Part shown: positions 24,998-34,855 of the stretch, one piece after another
How the letters are laid out: each line of letters starts with the position of its first letter
Position numbering within the stretch: position 1 is the stretch's first letter
Source: an uncultured Acidobacteriaceae bacterium
GTDB lineage: Bacteria > Acidobacteriota > Terriglobia > Terriglobales > Acidobacteriaceae
Reading direction: 5' to 3'
DNA: 64,000 bases
Assembly (NCBI GenBank): GCA_903849645.1
Contig: CAINJJ010000030.1
Location: 124,001 to 188,000, forward strand
Translations under genes and position numbers: made by a program
The notes under the pieces: generated by a model
What the model saw: the letters and a program-made list of their open reading frames with translations, nothing else
What the model was told of the DNA's origin: nothing
Databases searched by the model: none

Positions 24998-25501
24998 TTA
25001 CATTTCGTCTGCAGAGGGGCCATAGGTTCGGGGCAACTTCGCATCCAGCAGACGCAGATACACACCCAACTGCGCCCTGTGGTGGATCAGGTGGTCCAGC
25101 ACCCAGTAGCGAAACACATGGTACTTCGTGTCGTCGATCCACGCCTGCCCGCCGGCCACAAACTTCCAGTTTCCGTCCCAGCCCTCGGCGGGAAACTTCG
25201 CCAGTTCCACCTTGACCTCGGCCACCTGCTTGTCAAACTGCTCCAGAAGTGCGGCCGTCGATGCCGGAATATAGGATTCGAACTTGTGATCGGCCGGGAA
25301 CTCCAGCTTGTCCAGGGTCAGCGTATGCAGCGCCCAGGACCCGGAAGTCTCCGAGACGTGCCCGGCGAGGCGGCCGAGGGCCATTGATTTGGGGTGCGGC
25401 TTGTAGGTGAAGTCGGCGTCAGCGGGGATGGCCGCCAGAATCTTGCGGGTCGTGGCCGTCTCGCGGTCGTATTCAAGGATCAGTTCCTGTTGAATGTCCA
25501 T
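24998..25501 (-). CDS. DinB family protein
   Basis: A 167-residue four-helix bundle protein of the DinB/YfiT metal-binding superfamily. The typical His sites are present: one in LGRLAGHVSE (about residue 48) and a pair in LDHLIHHRAQLGVYLRLL (about 140). Some members are thiol S-transferases that use bacillithiol or mycothiol, and others have no known function; the reaction here is unassigned. The start ATG has AGGAGG 7 bp upstream. It is not part of an obvious operon. Confidence 0.85.
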   Translation of the reverse strand: MDIQQELILEYDRETATTRKILAAIPADADFTYKPHPKSMALGRLAGHVSETSGSWALHTLTLDKLEFPADHKFESYIPASTAALLEQFDKQVAEVKVELAKFPAEGWDGNWKFVAGGQAWIDDTKYHVFRYWVLDHLIHHRAQLGVYLRLLDAKLPRTYGPSADEM

Positions 25502-25613
25502 GGGGCAACCTCCTGAGTTGCGAACCCAGCATACCCCAAAAGGCGACGAAAAGGCGAAGAAAAAACGATAAAATCTGCGGCCCCGTCAACTCGCCTGGTT
25601 GTCGTCCAGCAAG

Positions 25614-27983
25614 CTATCGAGCAGGCAGAGAAAACGCCACATAGGCCCCGCCCGCAGGCCCCTTGGGATCTCGCGCACCGCTGGCGGCAATCACCACAAA
25701 CTGCCTCCCGTCAATCATGTAGGTGGAGGGAGTGGCCACCCCGGCAAAGGGCAGATCTCCCTGCCACAAGAGGCTGCCGGTCGCCGCGTCGAATGCCCGC
25801 AGCCGCCGGTCGTAGATGGTGGCGCCGATGAAGAGCACTCCCCCAGCCGTGACCACCGGGCCGCCGTAGTTCTCCGTGCCTGTGTTCCCCATCCCGTTCC
25901 TCGCCAGCTCCGGATACTCGCCGAGCGGCACATTCCATAGCCACTTGCCCGTCTTCAAGTCCAGGGCGCTCAACGTGCCCCACGGCGGCGCAATGGCCGG
26001 GTATCCCTCCGGATCAAGGAACTTGCGGTAGCCCGTGAACGTGTAAGGATCGGCCGCTTCCTCAGCTTCCACGGCCGGCGGCTTGGCGGCGTCCACGCCA
26101 AGGTAGCGCAGCAGAGCTTCCAACTCCGGCCCCTGCACATCGGGCATGGGCGGCATGGCGCCCTTGCCCTTCTGAATCGCCTCCGTGGTCTGCCCTATCG
26201 AGAGCCGGCTGCCGAGGCCAATCAGCATCGGCATATTGGGGGGAACCCCCTCCTGATGCTCGCCATGGCAGGCCGAGCACCTATCCCGGTAGGCGGCAGC
26301 CCCAGCGGCTTCTGCGGGCGCCTGCACAGCCTGTGCCGGAACCTGGCCGAGTTCCTTCCCTGCCCCCGGCGTGTCCCCGGTTCGGAGAAACTCCAGCAGC
26401 GCTCTCAGCCGCGTCTCGTCGATATTCGGAAACCCCGGCATGCGCCCGGTTCCCTGCTTGATTGCTTCCGTGATCTTTGCCTCAGTCAGCCGCTTGTCGA
26501 TCTCGACCAGCGAAGGAAACGCCGGCGGCGCGCCTGCCCGGCCCAGCCCATGGCAGACCGCGCATTGGCCCTGGTAGACCCGAGCCCCCGCTGAGCCGCC
26601 CTTCTCCGCGGGAACCAGCCCGCCCGTCCAGGCCATCTCGTTGGCGTTCACATAGAGGACGCCGGCCACCGGGTCCACCGCCGGGCCGCCCCACTCCGCA
26701 CCGCCGTCAAACCCTGGAAACACCACCGTCTGTCGGCCCACGCCCAGGGGCACAAACTGTCCGTCGCTCTTCAGTTCCCGGAACGCCTTGACTGCCCAGT
26801 CATGCGCCTCTGGCGTGCGGGTCGTCAGCATCTCCGCTGTCAGCCGCTGCCGCGCAAAGGGCTCCGGCGCATCCGGCGCGGGCTGCGTCAGTGAGGTCAC
26901 CTCGCCCGGCACCGTGCTCGCCGGGAATGCATGTTCACGAATCGGATTGAGCGGCTGCCCCGTCACCCGGTTAAATAGGTAGAGATACCCCTGCTTGGTG
27001 GTCTGCGCCAGCGCGTCCACCTTCTTGCCGTTCCGCACCAGGCTGAAGAGCGCCGGGGGCGAGGGAAAATCCCGGTCCCAGATGTCGTGATGCACGCCCT
27101 GAAAGTGCCACAGCCTCTTGCCCGTCGCCGCATCAAGCGCCAGCAGCGTGTTGGCGTAGAGGTTGTCCCCCGGCCGGTCGCCGCCATAGAAGTCAAAGAC
27201 CGCCGAGCCCGTCGGCACGTAGACAATGCCCCGCTCCGCGTCCAGCGTCATGCCCGCCCAGTTGTTCGCCGCCCCGGAGGTCTTCCAGGCCTCTTCCGGC
27301 CAGGTCTCATAGCCCTCTTCGCCCGGATGGGGAATGGTGTGGAAGCTCCACCGCAGGGTTCCCTTGCGCACGTCGTAGGCCCGCACGTCTCCCGGCGGGG
27401 CGGGATGCGTCTCCGGGTTCCGCCCGCCCACGATGATCAGGTCCTTGTAGATGATGCCCGGCGTGGTCAGGGCAATCGACTGCTGCTCAAAGTCACCCCG
27501 CAGTTGCTTGCGGAGGTCAACCCGCCCGGTCTCGCCAAAGGTCGTCACCAGCTTGCCCGTGTCGGCGTCCAGGCAGTACAGGAAGTTCATGACCCCGGCA
27601 AAGATGCGGCCGCTCTTGCCATCGGTCCAATAGGTGACCCCGCGCGCCGGCTGCGTGCCGTGAATCCCCGAGTCGAACTTCCACTTCAACTTGCCGGTGG
27701 CCGCGTCGAGGGCAATCACCTTCTGCGTTGGCGTGTAGGCATAGAGGGTGCGGCCGATGACGAGCGGGTTGGACTGCAGCCCGCCCTTCTCGCCGGTGTC
27801 ATAGGTCCACGCGGCCTTGAGCCGGTTCACATTGCTGCGATTGATCTGAGTCAGCCGGGAGTAGTGGTCCCCGTCCGGCCCGCCGTTATAGACGGGCCAA
27901 TCCGTTCTCGTCTGCGCGCCCAGCAGCAAGGCCATCCCGGCCGCCATTCCGACGGCTGCAATCATCACTCTCGTTCGTTTCAT
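25614..27983 (-). CDS. PQQ-dependent dehydrogenase with two internal cytochrome c domains
   Basis: A 789-residue exported quinoprotein. After a signal peptide (1-23) comes a PQQ-type beta-propeller (about 28-450, starting DWPVYNGGPDGDHYSRLTQI). Two cytochrome c domains follow: haem motif CAVCH at 474-478 with a likely Met515 ligand, and CSACH at 569-573 with a likely Met610 ligand. The chain then returns to the propeller (about 645-789, ending GGAYVAFSLPAR). It would oxidise an alcohol or sugar in the periplasm and pass electrons through its own haems to the respiratory chain. The cytochromes split the propeller instead of following it. The ATG at 27983 has GGGGGAG upstream. The substrate is not predictable. 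Confidence 0.9.
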   Translation of the reverse strand: MKRTRVMIAAVGMAAGMALLLGAQTRTDWPVYNGGPDGDHYSRLTQINRSNVNRLKAAWTYDTGEKGGLQSNPLVIGRTLYAYTPTQKVIALDAATGKLKWKFDSGIHGTQPARGVTYWTDGKSGRIFAGVMNFLYCLDADTGKLVTTFGETGRVDLRKQLRGDFEQQSIALTTPGIIYKDLIIVGGRNPETHPAPPGDVRAYDVRKGTLRWSFHTIPHPGEEGYETWPEEAWKTSGAANNWAGMTLDAERGIVYVPTGSAVFDFYGGDRPGDNLYANTLLALDAATGKRLWHFQGVHHDIWDRDFPSPPALFSLVRNGKKVDALAQTTKQGYLYLFNRVTGQPLNPIREHAFPASTVPGEVTSLTQPAPDAPEPFARQRLTAEMLTTRTPEAHDWAVKAFRELKSDGQFVPLGVGRQTVVFPGFDGGAEWGGPAVDPVAGVLYVNANEMAWTGGLVPAEKGGSAGARVYQGQCAVCHGLGRAGAPPAFPSLVEIDKRLTEAKITEAIKQGTGRMPGFPNIDETRLRALLEFLRTGDTPGAGKELGQVPAQAVQAPAEAAGAAAYRDRCSACHGEHQEGVPPNMPMLIGLGSRLSIGQTTEAIQKGKGAMPPMPDVQGPELEALLRYLGVDAAKPPAVEAEEAADPYTFTGYRKFLDPEGYPAIAPPWGTLSALDLKTGKWLWNVPLGEYPELARNGMGNTGTENYGGPVVTAGGVLFIGATIYDRRLRAFDAATGSLLWQGDLPFAGVATPSTYMIDGRQFVVIAASGARDPKGPAGGAYVAFSLPAR

Positions 27984-28089
27984 GCCGCGCTCCCCCGCCA
28001 ATCGCCCCAGGCGCCCAAATCGTCTCCCCATTCCAGCAGGTCGACCGCACAAACAACAAGGGCAGGATGCTGTCCCCGGAGACACCCGT

Positions 28090-28521
28090 TCAGATGACCG
28101 ACCTGTTTTCCGCAGCCAACGGGCATATCGCCCGAAATCCATGAGCGAAGGCGGGGAACGAATCGAATCCAAGTTCCCTCAAGGCCGACTCGACCCCCGC
28201 GGTCAAACGAGCACCAACCACCTCCAAAATAGTGCAGGGAGGGTCCGCGGAATAGAACCCGTGGTGCAGATCGATGGCGTCGAGGTTCTCGATGAGCATC
28301 TCTTCAGGGGAGTCACTTTCTGCGGCTTTGAAGAGAGTCACACCGTCCAGGTGGCTCTGTGTTGGTAGCTGAGCCCACAGGCCCTCCACAATCTTGCGGT
28401 TGACTGGCGAATCCACAATCCACACTGGTCCCAAAACCAACAACTCCGCAAGTCGTGCACCGAATTCTCGGTCGAGAACGACAGAGACTGAGGATGGAGC
28501 TGTTCTCATCGGATTGATCAT
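28090..28521 (-). CDS. Hypothetical protein
   Basis: A 143-residue soluble protein with balanced composition and a consistent reading frame (SVVLDREFGARLAELLVLGPVWIVDSPVNRKIVEGLW). I do not recognise a known family. It has no signal peptide, membrane segment or zinc motif. Two start sites are possible, ATG at 28521 and ATG at 28509; neither has a clear ribosome site. The sequence LVLGPVWIVDSP and the acidic central section suggest a small alpha/beta fold. It lies between the PQQ dehydrogenase and the ParDE pair, without close coupling to either. Confidence 0.6.
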   Translation of the reverse strand: MINPMRTAPSSVSVVLDREFGARLAELLVLGPVWIVDSPVNRKIVEGLWAQLPTQSHLDGVTLFKAAESDSPEEMLIENLDAIDLHHGFYSADPPCTILEVVGARLTAGVESALRELGFDSFPAFAHGFRAICPLAAENRSVI

Positions 28522-28762
28522 AGAGCAGGAACGCCGCAAGTGCCTGACCTTTCAAAGGCCATGTTGGCAAGCCCCAGCCCCAAACCGCCTGCCTCAGTTG
28601 CGTGAAAACCAGTATCGTACGCAGCCGAATGCCGCGATCTACATCTGTTCGCGCACGTCGGCGCCAGACGTGTCGATGCGGCCTTCACAGCCGCAATGAT
28701 GCGGGATACCTCACCGAGTTCACGTCTTATACAAGACCCCGCTTTCGGGACCCTGGAAAGGC

Positions 28763-29065
28763 TTAAGAGTCTTCGAACCATTGCCGTTCAGGCAGCATCC
28801 CCCGATGCAGTATCCGGCAGATGAAAACCCCATCCGCGTCTGCCCGGTAGATGACAACATGTTTCCCATGCTCGACGCGCCTGTATCCCGGCCGGATCTG
28901 GTCACAAGGCCGCCCCATTCTGGGCGATTCAACCAGCCGCCTGAAAGTTTCGTCAAGACCATTGAGGTAGCCCTCGGCCTGGTTCAGACCCCATCGGTCC
29001 ACGGTGTATTCGGCAATCTCGATCAGGTCGAGCCGGGCCAGCCTTGAAAACCTATAGCCTGGCAC
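28763..29065 (-). CDS. parE: ParE/RelE superfamily toxin
   Basis: A 100-residue toxin of the ParE/RelE fold: RLARLDLIEIAEYTVDRWGLNQAEGYLNGLDETF, then RRVEHGKHVVIYRADADGVFICRILHRGM. The central R(Y/H)xxxY and Arg-rich end fit ParE, whose relatives poison DNA gyrase. It starts with GTG, three bases after the antitoxin stop, so the two are translationally coupled. Some ParE-like toxins instead cleave mRNA; sequence alone does not separate the two. Confidence 0.85.
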   Translation of the reverse strand: MPGYRFSRLARLDLIEIAEYTVDRWGLNQAEGYLNGLDETFRRLVESPRMGRPCDQIRPGYRRVEHGKHVVIYRADADGVFICRILHRGMLPERQWFEDS

Positions 29066-29068
29066 CGG

Positions 29069-29335
29069 TTACGCCGCTCCCATCACCAGAGCCCGCCTGC
29101 GAATCCGCTCGCGCACTTCGCTCATCACATCGCCTTCAGCCACACCGCTCTCCTCGCCTGCCTGAACGGCGGCCCGCAGCGCCTCAAGCTTCGCCTGTTC
29201 CTCGCGCTCGCTCCCTTGCAGAGCACGCAGTCCGGCTCGCAGCACCTCGCTGGCATTGGCATATTGGCCGCTCTCAATCCGCTCAGCCACATACCGGTCC
29301 ATCTCCGGAGTCAGGTTGATGTTGCGCGTCGGCAT
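29069..29335 (-). CDS. parD: ParD-type antitoxin
   Basis: An 88-residue antitoxin. The N-terminal ribbon-helix-helix (NINLTPEMDRYVAERIESGQYANASEVLRAGLRAL) binds DNA. The acidic, helical C-terminus (about 55-88) would wrap the toxin. GGGAG six bases before the ATG at 29335 is the ribosome site; a longer frame upstream is not needed. It is the first gene of the pair, as usual for parDE. Confidence 0.87.
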   Translation of the reverse strand: MPTRNINLTPEMDRYVAERIESGQYANASEVLRAGLRALQGSEREEQAKLEALRAAVQAGEESGVAEGDVMSEVRERIRRRALVMGAA

Positions 29336-29354
29336 CGGAGTCTCCCTGCGGCTG

Positions 29355-29384
29355 ATTTTATGGTCGATTGGCAATAATTGGCAA
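29355..29384 (-). promoter_or_regulatory. parDE promoter with direct-repeat operator
   Basis: On the minus strand: TTGCCA (29379-29384), an 18-bp spacer, then TAAAAT (29355-29360), five of six at both hexamers. Two copies of ATTGGCAA on the plus strand (29367-29374 and 29377-29384), 10 bp apart, overlap the -35 region. The likely start point is near 29348, about 13 nt before the parD start. ParD binding to the repeats would give autoregulation, the usual pattern for such pairs. Confidence 0.6.
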
Positions 29385-29444
29385 GTTTCGAAATCTCAAC
29401 CGGAATGTAGACCAAGAAGCAAAAACCCGAAAAGCCTCATCCCC

Positions 29445-30809
<1,365 letters not shown>

Positions 30810-30915
30810 GCAAGACCCTTCAAAAACGGGTGCGCCGAGTCAGCCTGCGGCAGGATTCAGAGGCAGCCAAAATGCGATGCCCACTCCGCCGACCCGGCCG
30901 CTCCGCAACTTCCCC

Positions 30916-31419
30916 TTACGCCGTTCGAATCGTAAACAGCGCCTGCCCATACTCGATGGGCTGGCCGTTGGACACCAGGCACTTGACGATCTCGCCCGAG
31001 ACATCCGCCTCGATCTCGTTCATCAGCTTCATGGCTTCCACAATGCAGATGACCTGGCCCTTCTCCACGCGATCCCCGGCCGCGACAAAGGCCGCGGCGC
31101 CGGGCGAAGGCGAGCCGTAATAGGTGCCCACGATGGGAGACTTCACCACGTGCAGATTCTCCTCGGGCACCGCTGCCGGGGCAGCCGCTGCCGTCGCAAC
31201 CGGCGCGGCCGGGGCCGCGGAGTGGGCCGCTGTAGCCGCCGCCGCCGGAGCCGTGGCCAGGAGCCGCGCCAGATCCGATAACCCCGCTGCGGAAGCCTCG
31301 GGTTGGCTAAACTTCAGGCGAATCTTCAAATCCCCGCGGTCCAGGTCAAACTCGGCCACGCCGTACTGCTTCAGGAATTCAATCAGTTGCTTCAGATCAT
31401 CGATATCTTGTGGTTTCAT
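30916..31419 (-). CDS. accB: Acetyl-CoA carboxylase biotin carboxyl carrier protein
   Basis: A 167-residue carrier with an Ala/Pro-rich linker (about 55-85) and a C-terminal biotinyl domain. Lys131 in EAMKLMNEI is the biotinylation site. Its biotin shuttles CO2 from AccC to the carboxyltransferase. The ATG at 31419 is preceded by AAGGA; a longer frame exists upstream but has no ribosome site. The gene lies between pepP and accC. Confidence 0.95.
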   Translation of the reverse strand: MKPQDIDDLKQLIEFLKQYGVAEFDLDRGDLKIRLKFSQPEASAAGLSDLARLLATAPAAAATAAHSAAPAAPVATAAAAPAAVPEENLHVVKSPIVGTYYGSPSPGAAAFVAAGDRVEKGQVICIVEAMKLMNEIEADVSGEIVKCLVSNGQPIEYGQALFTIRTA

Positions 31420-31462
31420 TCGTTCCTTGAGACTCCCAAAATGGGGGTGGGACGGGTTCAAA

Positions 31463-32554
31463 TCACAGTTCAATCAGGGCCTTGGGCGCCGGGGTAAGCA
31501 CCTGACCTCCGCTTCGCGTTACTGCCACCATGTCCTCGATGCGTATGCCGAACTTTCCGGCCAGGTAGATTCCCGGCTCGATGGTGATCACCATGCCGGG
31601 AAGCAGCCTGGTTGTCTGTCCAGCTCCAACCCGCGGCGACTCATGTATCTCCAGTCCGACCCCATGGCCGGTGGAGTGGGAAAATGCCTCCGCCAATCCT
31701 GCCCTGCGTAAAACGCCGCGGGCCGCCTCATCGACCTCCCCGCAGCTTGCGCCGGAGCTGACCGCGGCCACCGCCGCCTCCTGCGCTTCCAGAACCGCCT
31801 CGTACGCGTTCCGTTCCTCTGCCCTGGGACGCCCCAGGTACACGGTTCGGGTCATATCCGAGCAATAACCTCCGAGGATTATACCGAAGTCCAGCGTTAC
31901 AAAGCCCCGCCGCGGCAGCCTGGCCGCCGTGGCCCGTCCATGGGGCAGCGCCGAGCGCACCCCGGAGGCCACAATGGTCTCAAACGACATGCCTTCGGCG
32001 CCCAGAAGCCGGGCCCGGTATTCCAGCTCCGCCGCCACCTCAAACTCCGCCAGTCCCGGCCGGATGAACCCCAGCATGTGCTCGAAAAGCCTGCACCCAG
32101 CAAGCGCGGCCTCGGCCATCAGAGCCAGCTCGTCTTCATCTTTGATTCGCCGCAGCGGCTCCACCAGCGGCGCCGCCAGCGGGGTCAAAAAGCTCCGCCG
32201 CAACCGTGAGGGCAGCTCCCCCCGCCAGCGCGCCAGCTCCGCCACCGAAGTCCTTACCGGGTCAAATCCCGCCGACTCCACGCCCGGCTGCGCGGCCAGC
32301 CACTGCGCCGCCGCCACCGCCGGGGCGCTGGGCACAATCTGCACCTGCGCCGCCGTCACCTCTTCGGCGGCCTGCGCCGTATAGCGCCCGTCGGTAAACA
32401 GCCTTGCCGCCCGCCGCGTAACCGCCAGGGCTGCGCTCGAACCGGTAAAACCGGAGAGATAGCGGAGGTCGGGAAGGTGCGTGACCAGCAGCCCGGAGAG
32501 CCCGGTCTTTGTCAGTCGGCGGCGCAATAGGCCCAAGCGGCGGAAGTGATCCAT
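31463..32554 (-). CDS. Xaa-Pro aminopeptidase (M24 family)
   Basis: A 363-residue metallopeptidase of the pita-bread fold, which removes an N-terminal residue in front of proline. The metal ligands are visible: Asp in [20 protein letters not shown], His in [15 protein letters not shown], Glu in [10 protein letters not shown] and Glu in [10 protein letters not shown] smaller creatinase N-terminal domain covers about 1-130. It is encoded just before accB-accC on the same strand, an order also found in Firmicutes (with efp). No efp gene is seen here. Confidence 0.92.
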   Translation of the reverse strand: MDHFRRLGLLRRRLTKTGLSGLLVTHLPDLRYLSGFTGSSAALAVTRRAARLFTDGRYTAQAAEEVTAAQVQIVPSAPAVAAAQWLAAQPGVESAGFDPVRTSVAELARWRGELPSRLRRSFLTPLAAPLVEPLRRIKDEDELALMAEAALAGCRLFEHMLGFIRPGLAEFEVAAELEYRARLLGAEGMSFETIVASGVRSALPHGRATAARLPRRGFVTLDFGIILGGYCSDMTRTVYLGRPRAEERNAYEAVLEAQEAAVAAVSSGASCGEVDEAARGVLRRAGLAEAFSHSTGHGVGLEIHESPRVGAGQTTRLLPGMVITIEPGIYLAGKFGIRIEDMVAVTRSGGQVLTPAPKALIEL

Positions 32555-32731
32555 CCCATCGAGGATAAATCACGACGGGAAGAAGGAGTGGCCCTGGGAA
32601 CCTCTGTCCGCGTCCCTACCCCAGGGCCGGGCCAGCCGTTCGGCATCATCGACGCGAGGTTGAAGGAGAATGGCTGGGCGACAGTTGGCCGCAGCGATTG
32701 GGATACACTGCAAGCCGTGGGGGGGATTCAG

Positions 32732-34717
32732 TTGCCGCGAGTGCCTGGGTTGTTTTCGGGTAAATTGATGTGCACTCTTCTTCTGGCGGGCTCTAGCTGG
32801 GCGCAATCCGCGCCCAACTTGCCGGCATCCCCACAGACACAACAGAGCGGCGAGAACGTGGCGGCGGCCCGGCAGGAATCAACCGCGCGGCAAGGGATGG
32901 CGACAGGGCGAGCGCAACGTGCCCAGTTTGACGCCCAACACCGGCCCGTGACCTCCGGGGGCACCGTGAAGACCGGCCCTGTGGTCTTTGAGAACGTGGC
33001 TGAACAGGCGGGGCTGACAAGCTGGCACAACACCACCGGGACCGCGGAGAAGCGCGTCATCATTGAGGCAAAGGGGTCTGGCGTGTGCCTGCTGGACTAT
33101 GATCGCGACGGCTGGCTGGATATTTACATGGTGAACGGCTCGACCTTCGAAGCGCTCGCCGGCAAGGCCGCGCCGCCCCGCGCCGCGCTCTTCCACAACA
33201 ATCACGACGGCACGTTTACCGACGTGACCCAAAAGGCCGGGGTGGGCAATGACCGCTGGGGCCTGGGCTGCGCGGTGGGCGACTATGACAACGACGGCTG
33301 GCCGGACTTCTATGTGACCAACCTCGGCAAGAACCGCCTGTACCACAACAACCACGACGGCACATTTACCGATGTGGCGGAGCAAGCGGGCGTGGCGCTC
33401 GACGAAGGGTCGGGCAGTGTCGTGGTGGACCACACCGGGGCAACCTTCGGCGACTATGACGGCGACGGCCGGTTGGACCTTTTTGTGGGTGGATACATCC
33501 GGTACGATTTCCAGAACCCGCCGCTGGCAGGCACCAAAGCCGTCAATTATTCCTCCTGCCAATACCGCGGTCAGAACATCATGTGCGGCCCGCGCGGGCT
33601 TCAGGGCGCAGGAGACCACCTGTTCCACAACAACGGAGACGGCACCTTCACGGATGTGAGCAGGCAGGCGGGGGTCAGCGATCCCAATGGCTACTACGCC
33701 CTGGGCGCGGTTTTTGTGGACGTGAATGGGGATGGCAGGCCCGACCTCGCGGTGGCCAACGACTCCACGCCGAACTATCTCTATATCAACAAGGGTGACG
33801 GCTCCTTTGACAACCAGAGCTATATGAGCGGCTACGCGCTCAACGGGGAAGGCCGCGAAGTCTCCAACATGGGCATCGCCGCCGGAGACTATGAGAACAA
33901 CGGCCACCTTGACCTGGTGAACACCGCCTTCTCTGATGACTCCAGCGTGGTGTTTCGCAACGATGGGAGCGGGGCGTTCGACGATGCAAGCGCGAGCACT
34001 GGCCTGGGCGGGCCGTCCGGCCCTTTTGTCGGGTTTGGGGATGGGTTTCTGGACTACGACAACGACGGATGGAAGGACCTGCTGGTGGTCAACGGGCACG
34101 TCTATCCACAGGTGGATCAGCATCCAGACTGGGGCATGAGCTACGCGCAACGTCCCCTGCTGTTCCGCAACCGGAGCAACGGGACCTTTGAACCAATCGC
34201 CGCCGTTGAAGGTTCGGGTTTGGCCGCTGTCTGCGTGGGCCGCGGAGCCGCCTTCGGGGATCTGTTCAATAACGGCAAGATCGATGTGGTGATCAACAAC
34301 CTCGATGGCGCTCCGCTGCTGCTGCGCAACGTGAACCCCGACCATCACCATTGGGTGAGCCTGCGCCTGATAGGTGGCCCCAGGAGCCCGCGCGATGCGG
34401 TGGGAGCCACGGTCTATCTGGCCGGCGGCGGAGTCCGGCAGCGCGGCGACGTTCTAAGTGGTGGCAGCTATCTCTCTTCGAACGACTTCCGGGTTCACTT
34501 TGGACTGGGCGGGACGGATCAAGCTGGAACCGCGGAGATTCACTGGCCCTCCGGGGCAAAGGAAACTGTGAAGCTTGGGGCGGCGGATCGCATCTACGTC
34601 GTCACCGAGGGCCAGGGGATTACCGGTGCATTGTGCGGCGGCAAGCCGTGTGCGGCAGGGGCAACGGCCCCGGCAAAAACGGCGGTGAAGCCCTTGCATT
34701 CCGGCCGTTCCCGGTAG
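32732..34717 (+). CDS. Exported CRTAC1/ASPIC-UnbV family protein, copy 1
   Basis: A 661-residue secreted protein. After a short signal peptide (LMCTLLLAGSSWAQ) and a Gln/Ala-rich stretch come FG-GAP/VCBS propeller repeats with DxDxDG calcium loops, for example DYDRDGWLDIY, DYDNDGWPDFY, DYDGDGRLDLF and DVNGDGRPDLA. Its end carries the ASPIC/UnbV domain (GATVYLAGGGVRQRGDV, then VHFGLGG, then IHWPSGAKETV). A final CGGKPC pair and a basic tail follow. Such proteins are envelope or surface binding proteins of unknown ligand. The TTG at 32732 was chosen because its MPRVPG start, with a G-rich ribosome site, parallels the TTG start of copy 2. Divergent from pepP. Confidence 0.85.
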   Translation: MPRVPGLFSGKLMCTLLLAGSSWAQSAPNLPASPQTQQSGENVAAARQESTARQGMATGRAQRAQFDAQHRPVTSGGTVKTGPVVFENVAEQAGLTSWHNTTGTAEKRVIIEAKGSGVCLLDYDRDGWLDIYMVNGSTFEALAGKAAPPRAALFHNNHDGTFTDVTQKAGVGNDRWGLGCAVGDYDNDGWPDFYVTNLGKNRLYHNNHDGTFTDVAEQAGVALDEGSGSVVVDHTGATFGDYDGDGRLDLFVGGYIRYDFQNPPLAGTKAVNYSSCQYRGQNIMCGPRGLQGAGDHLFHNNGDGTFTDVSRQAGVSDPNGYYALGAVFVDVNGDGRPDLAVANDSTPNYLYINKGDGSFDNQSYMSGYALNGEGREVSNMGIAAGDYENNGHLDLVNTAFSDDSSVVFRNDGSGAFDDASASTGLGGPSGPFVGFGDGFLDYDNDGWKDLLVVNGHVYPQVDQHPDWGMSYAQRPLLFRNRSNGTFEPIAAVEGSGLAAVCVGRGAAFGDLFNNGKIDVVINNLDGAPLLLRNVNPDHHHWVSLRLIGGPRSPRDAVGATVYLAGGGVRQRGDVLSGGSYLSSNDFRVHFGLGGTDQAGTAEIHWPSGAKETVKLGAADRIYVVTEGQGITGALCGGKPCAAGATAPAKTAVKPLHSGRSR

Positions 34718-34855
34718 AGAAGCCGCGCGCCGGATTGATAACAGTTTCAATCGCGGCCGCGGGAACTGGTGCGCCGCGCCACGGACCGGACGCTTCCATG
34801 AGGTGAGGCCGGCTTGCAGCTCTCTGGGTTAGACTCAAGCGGTGGAGGAGCCCTG

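Noticed and set aside
28518-28781. Short minus-strand frame between the hypothetical gene and parE
   Set aside because: Overlaps parE and the hypothetical gene; no motif.
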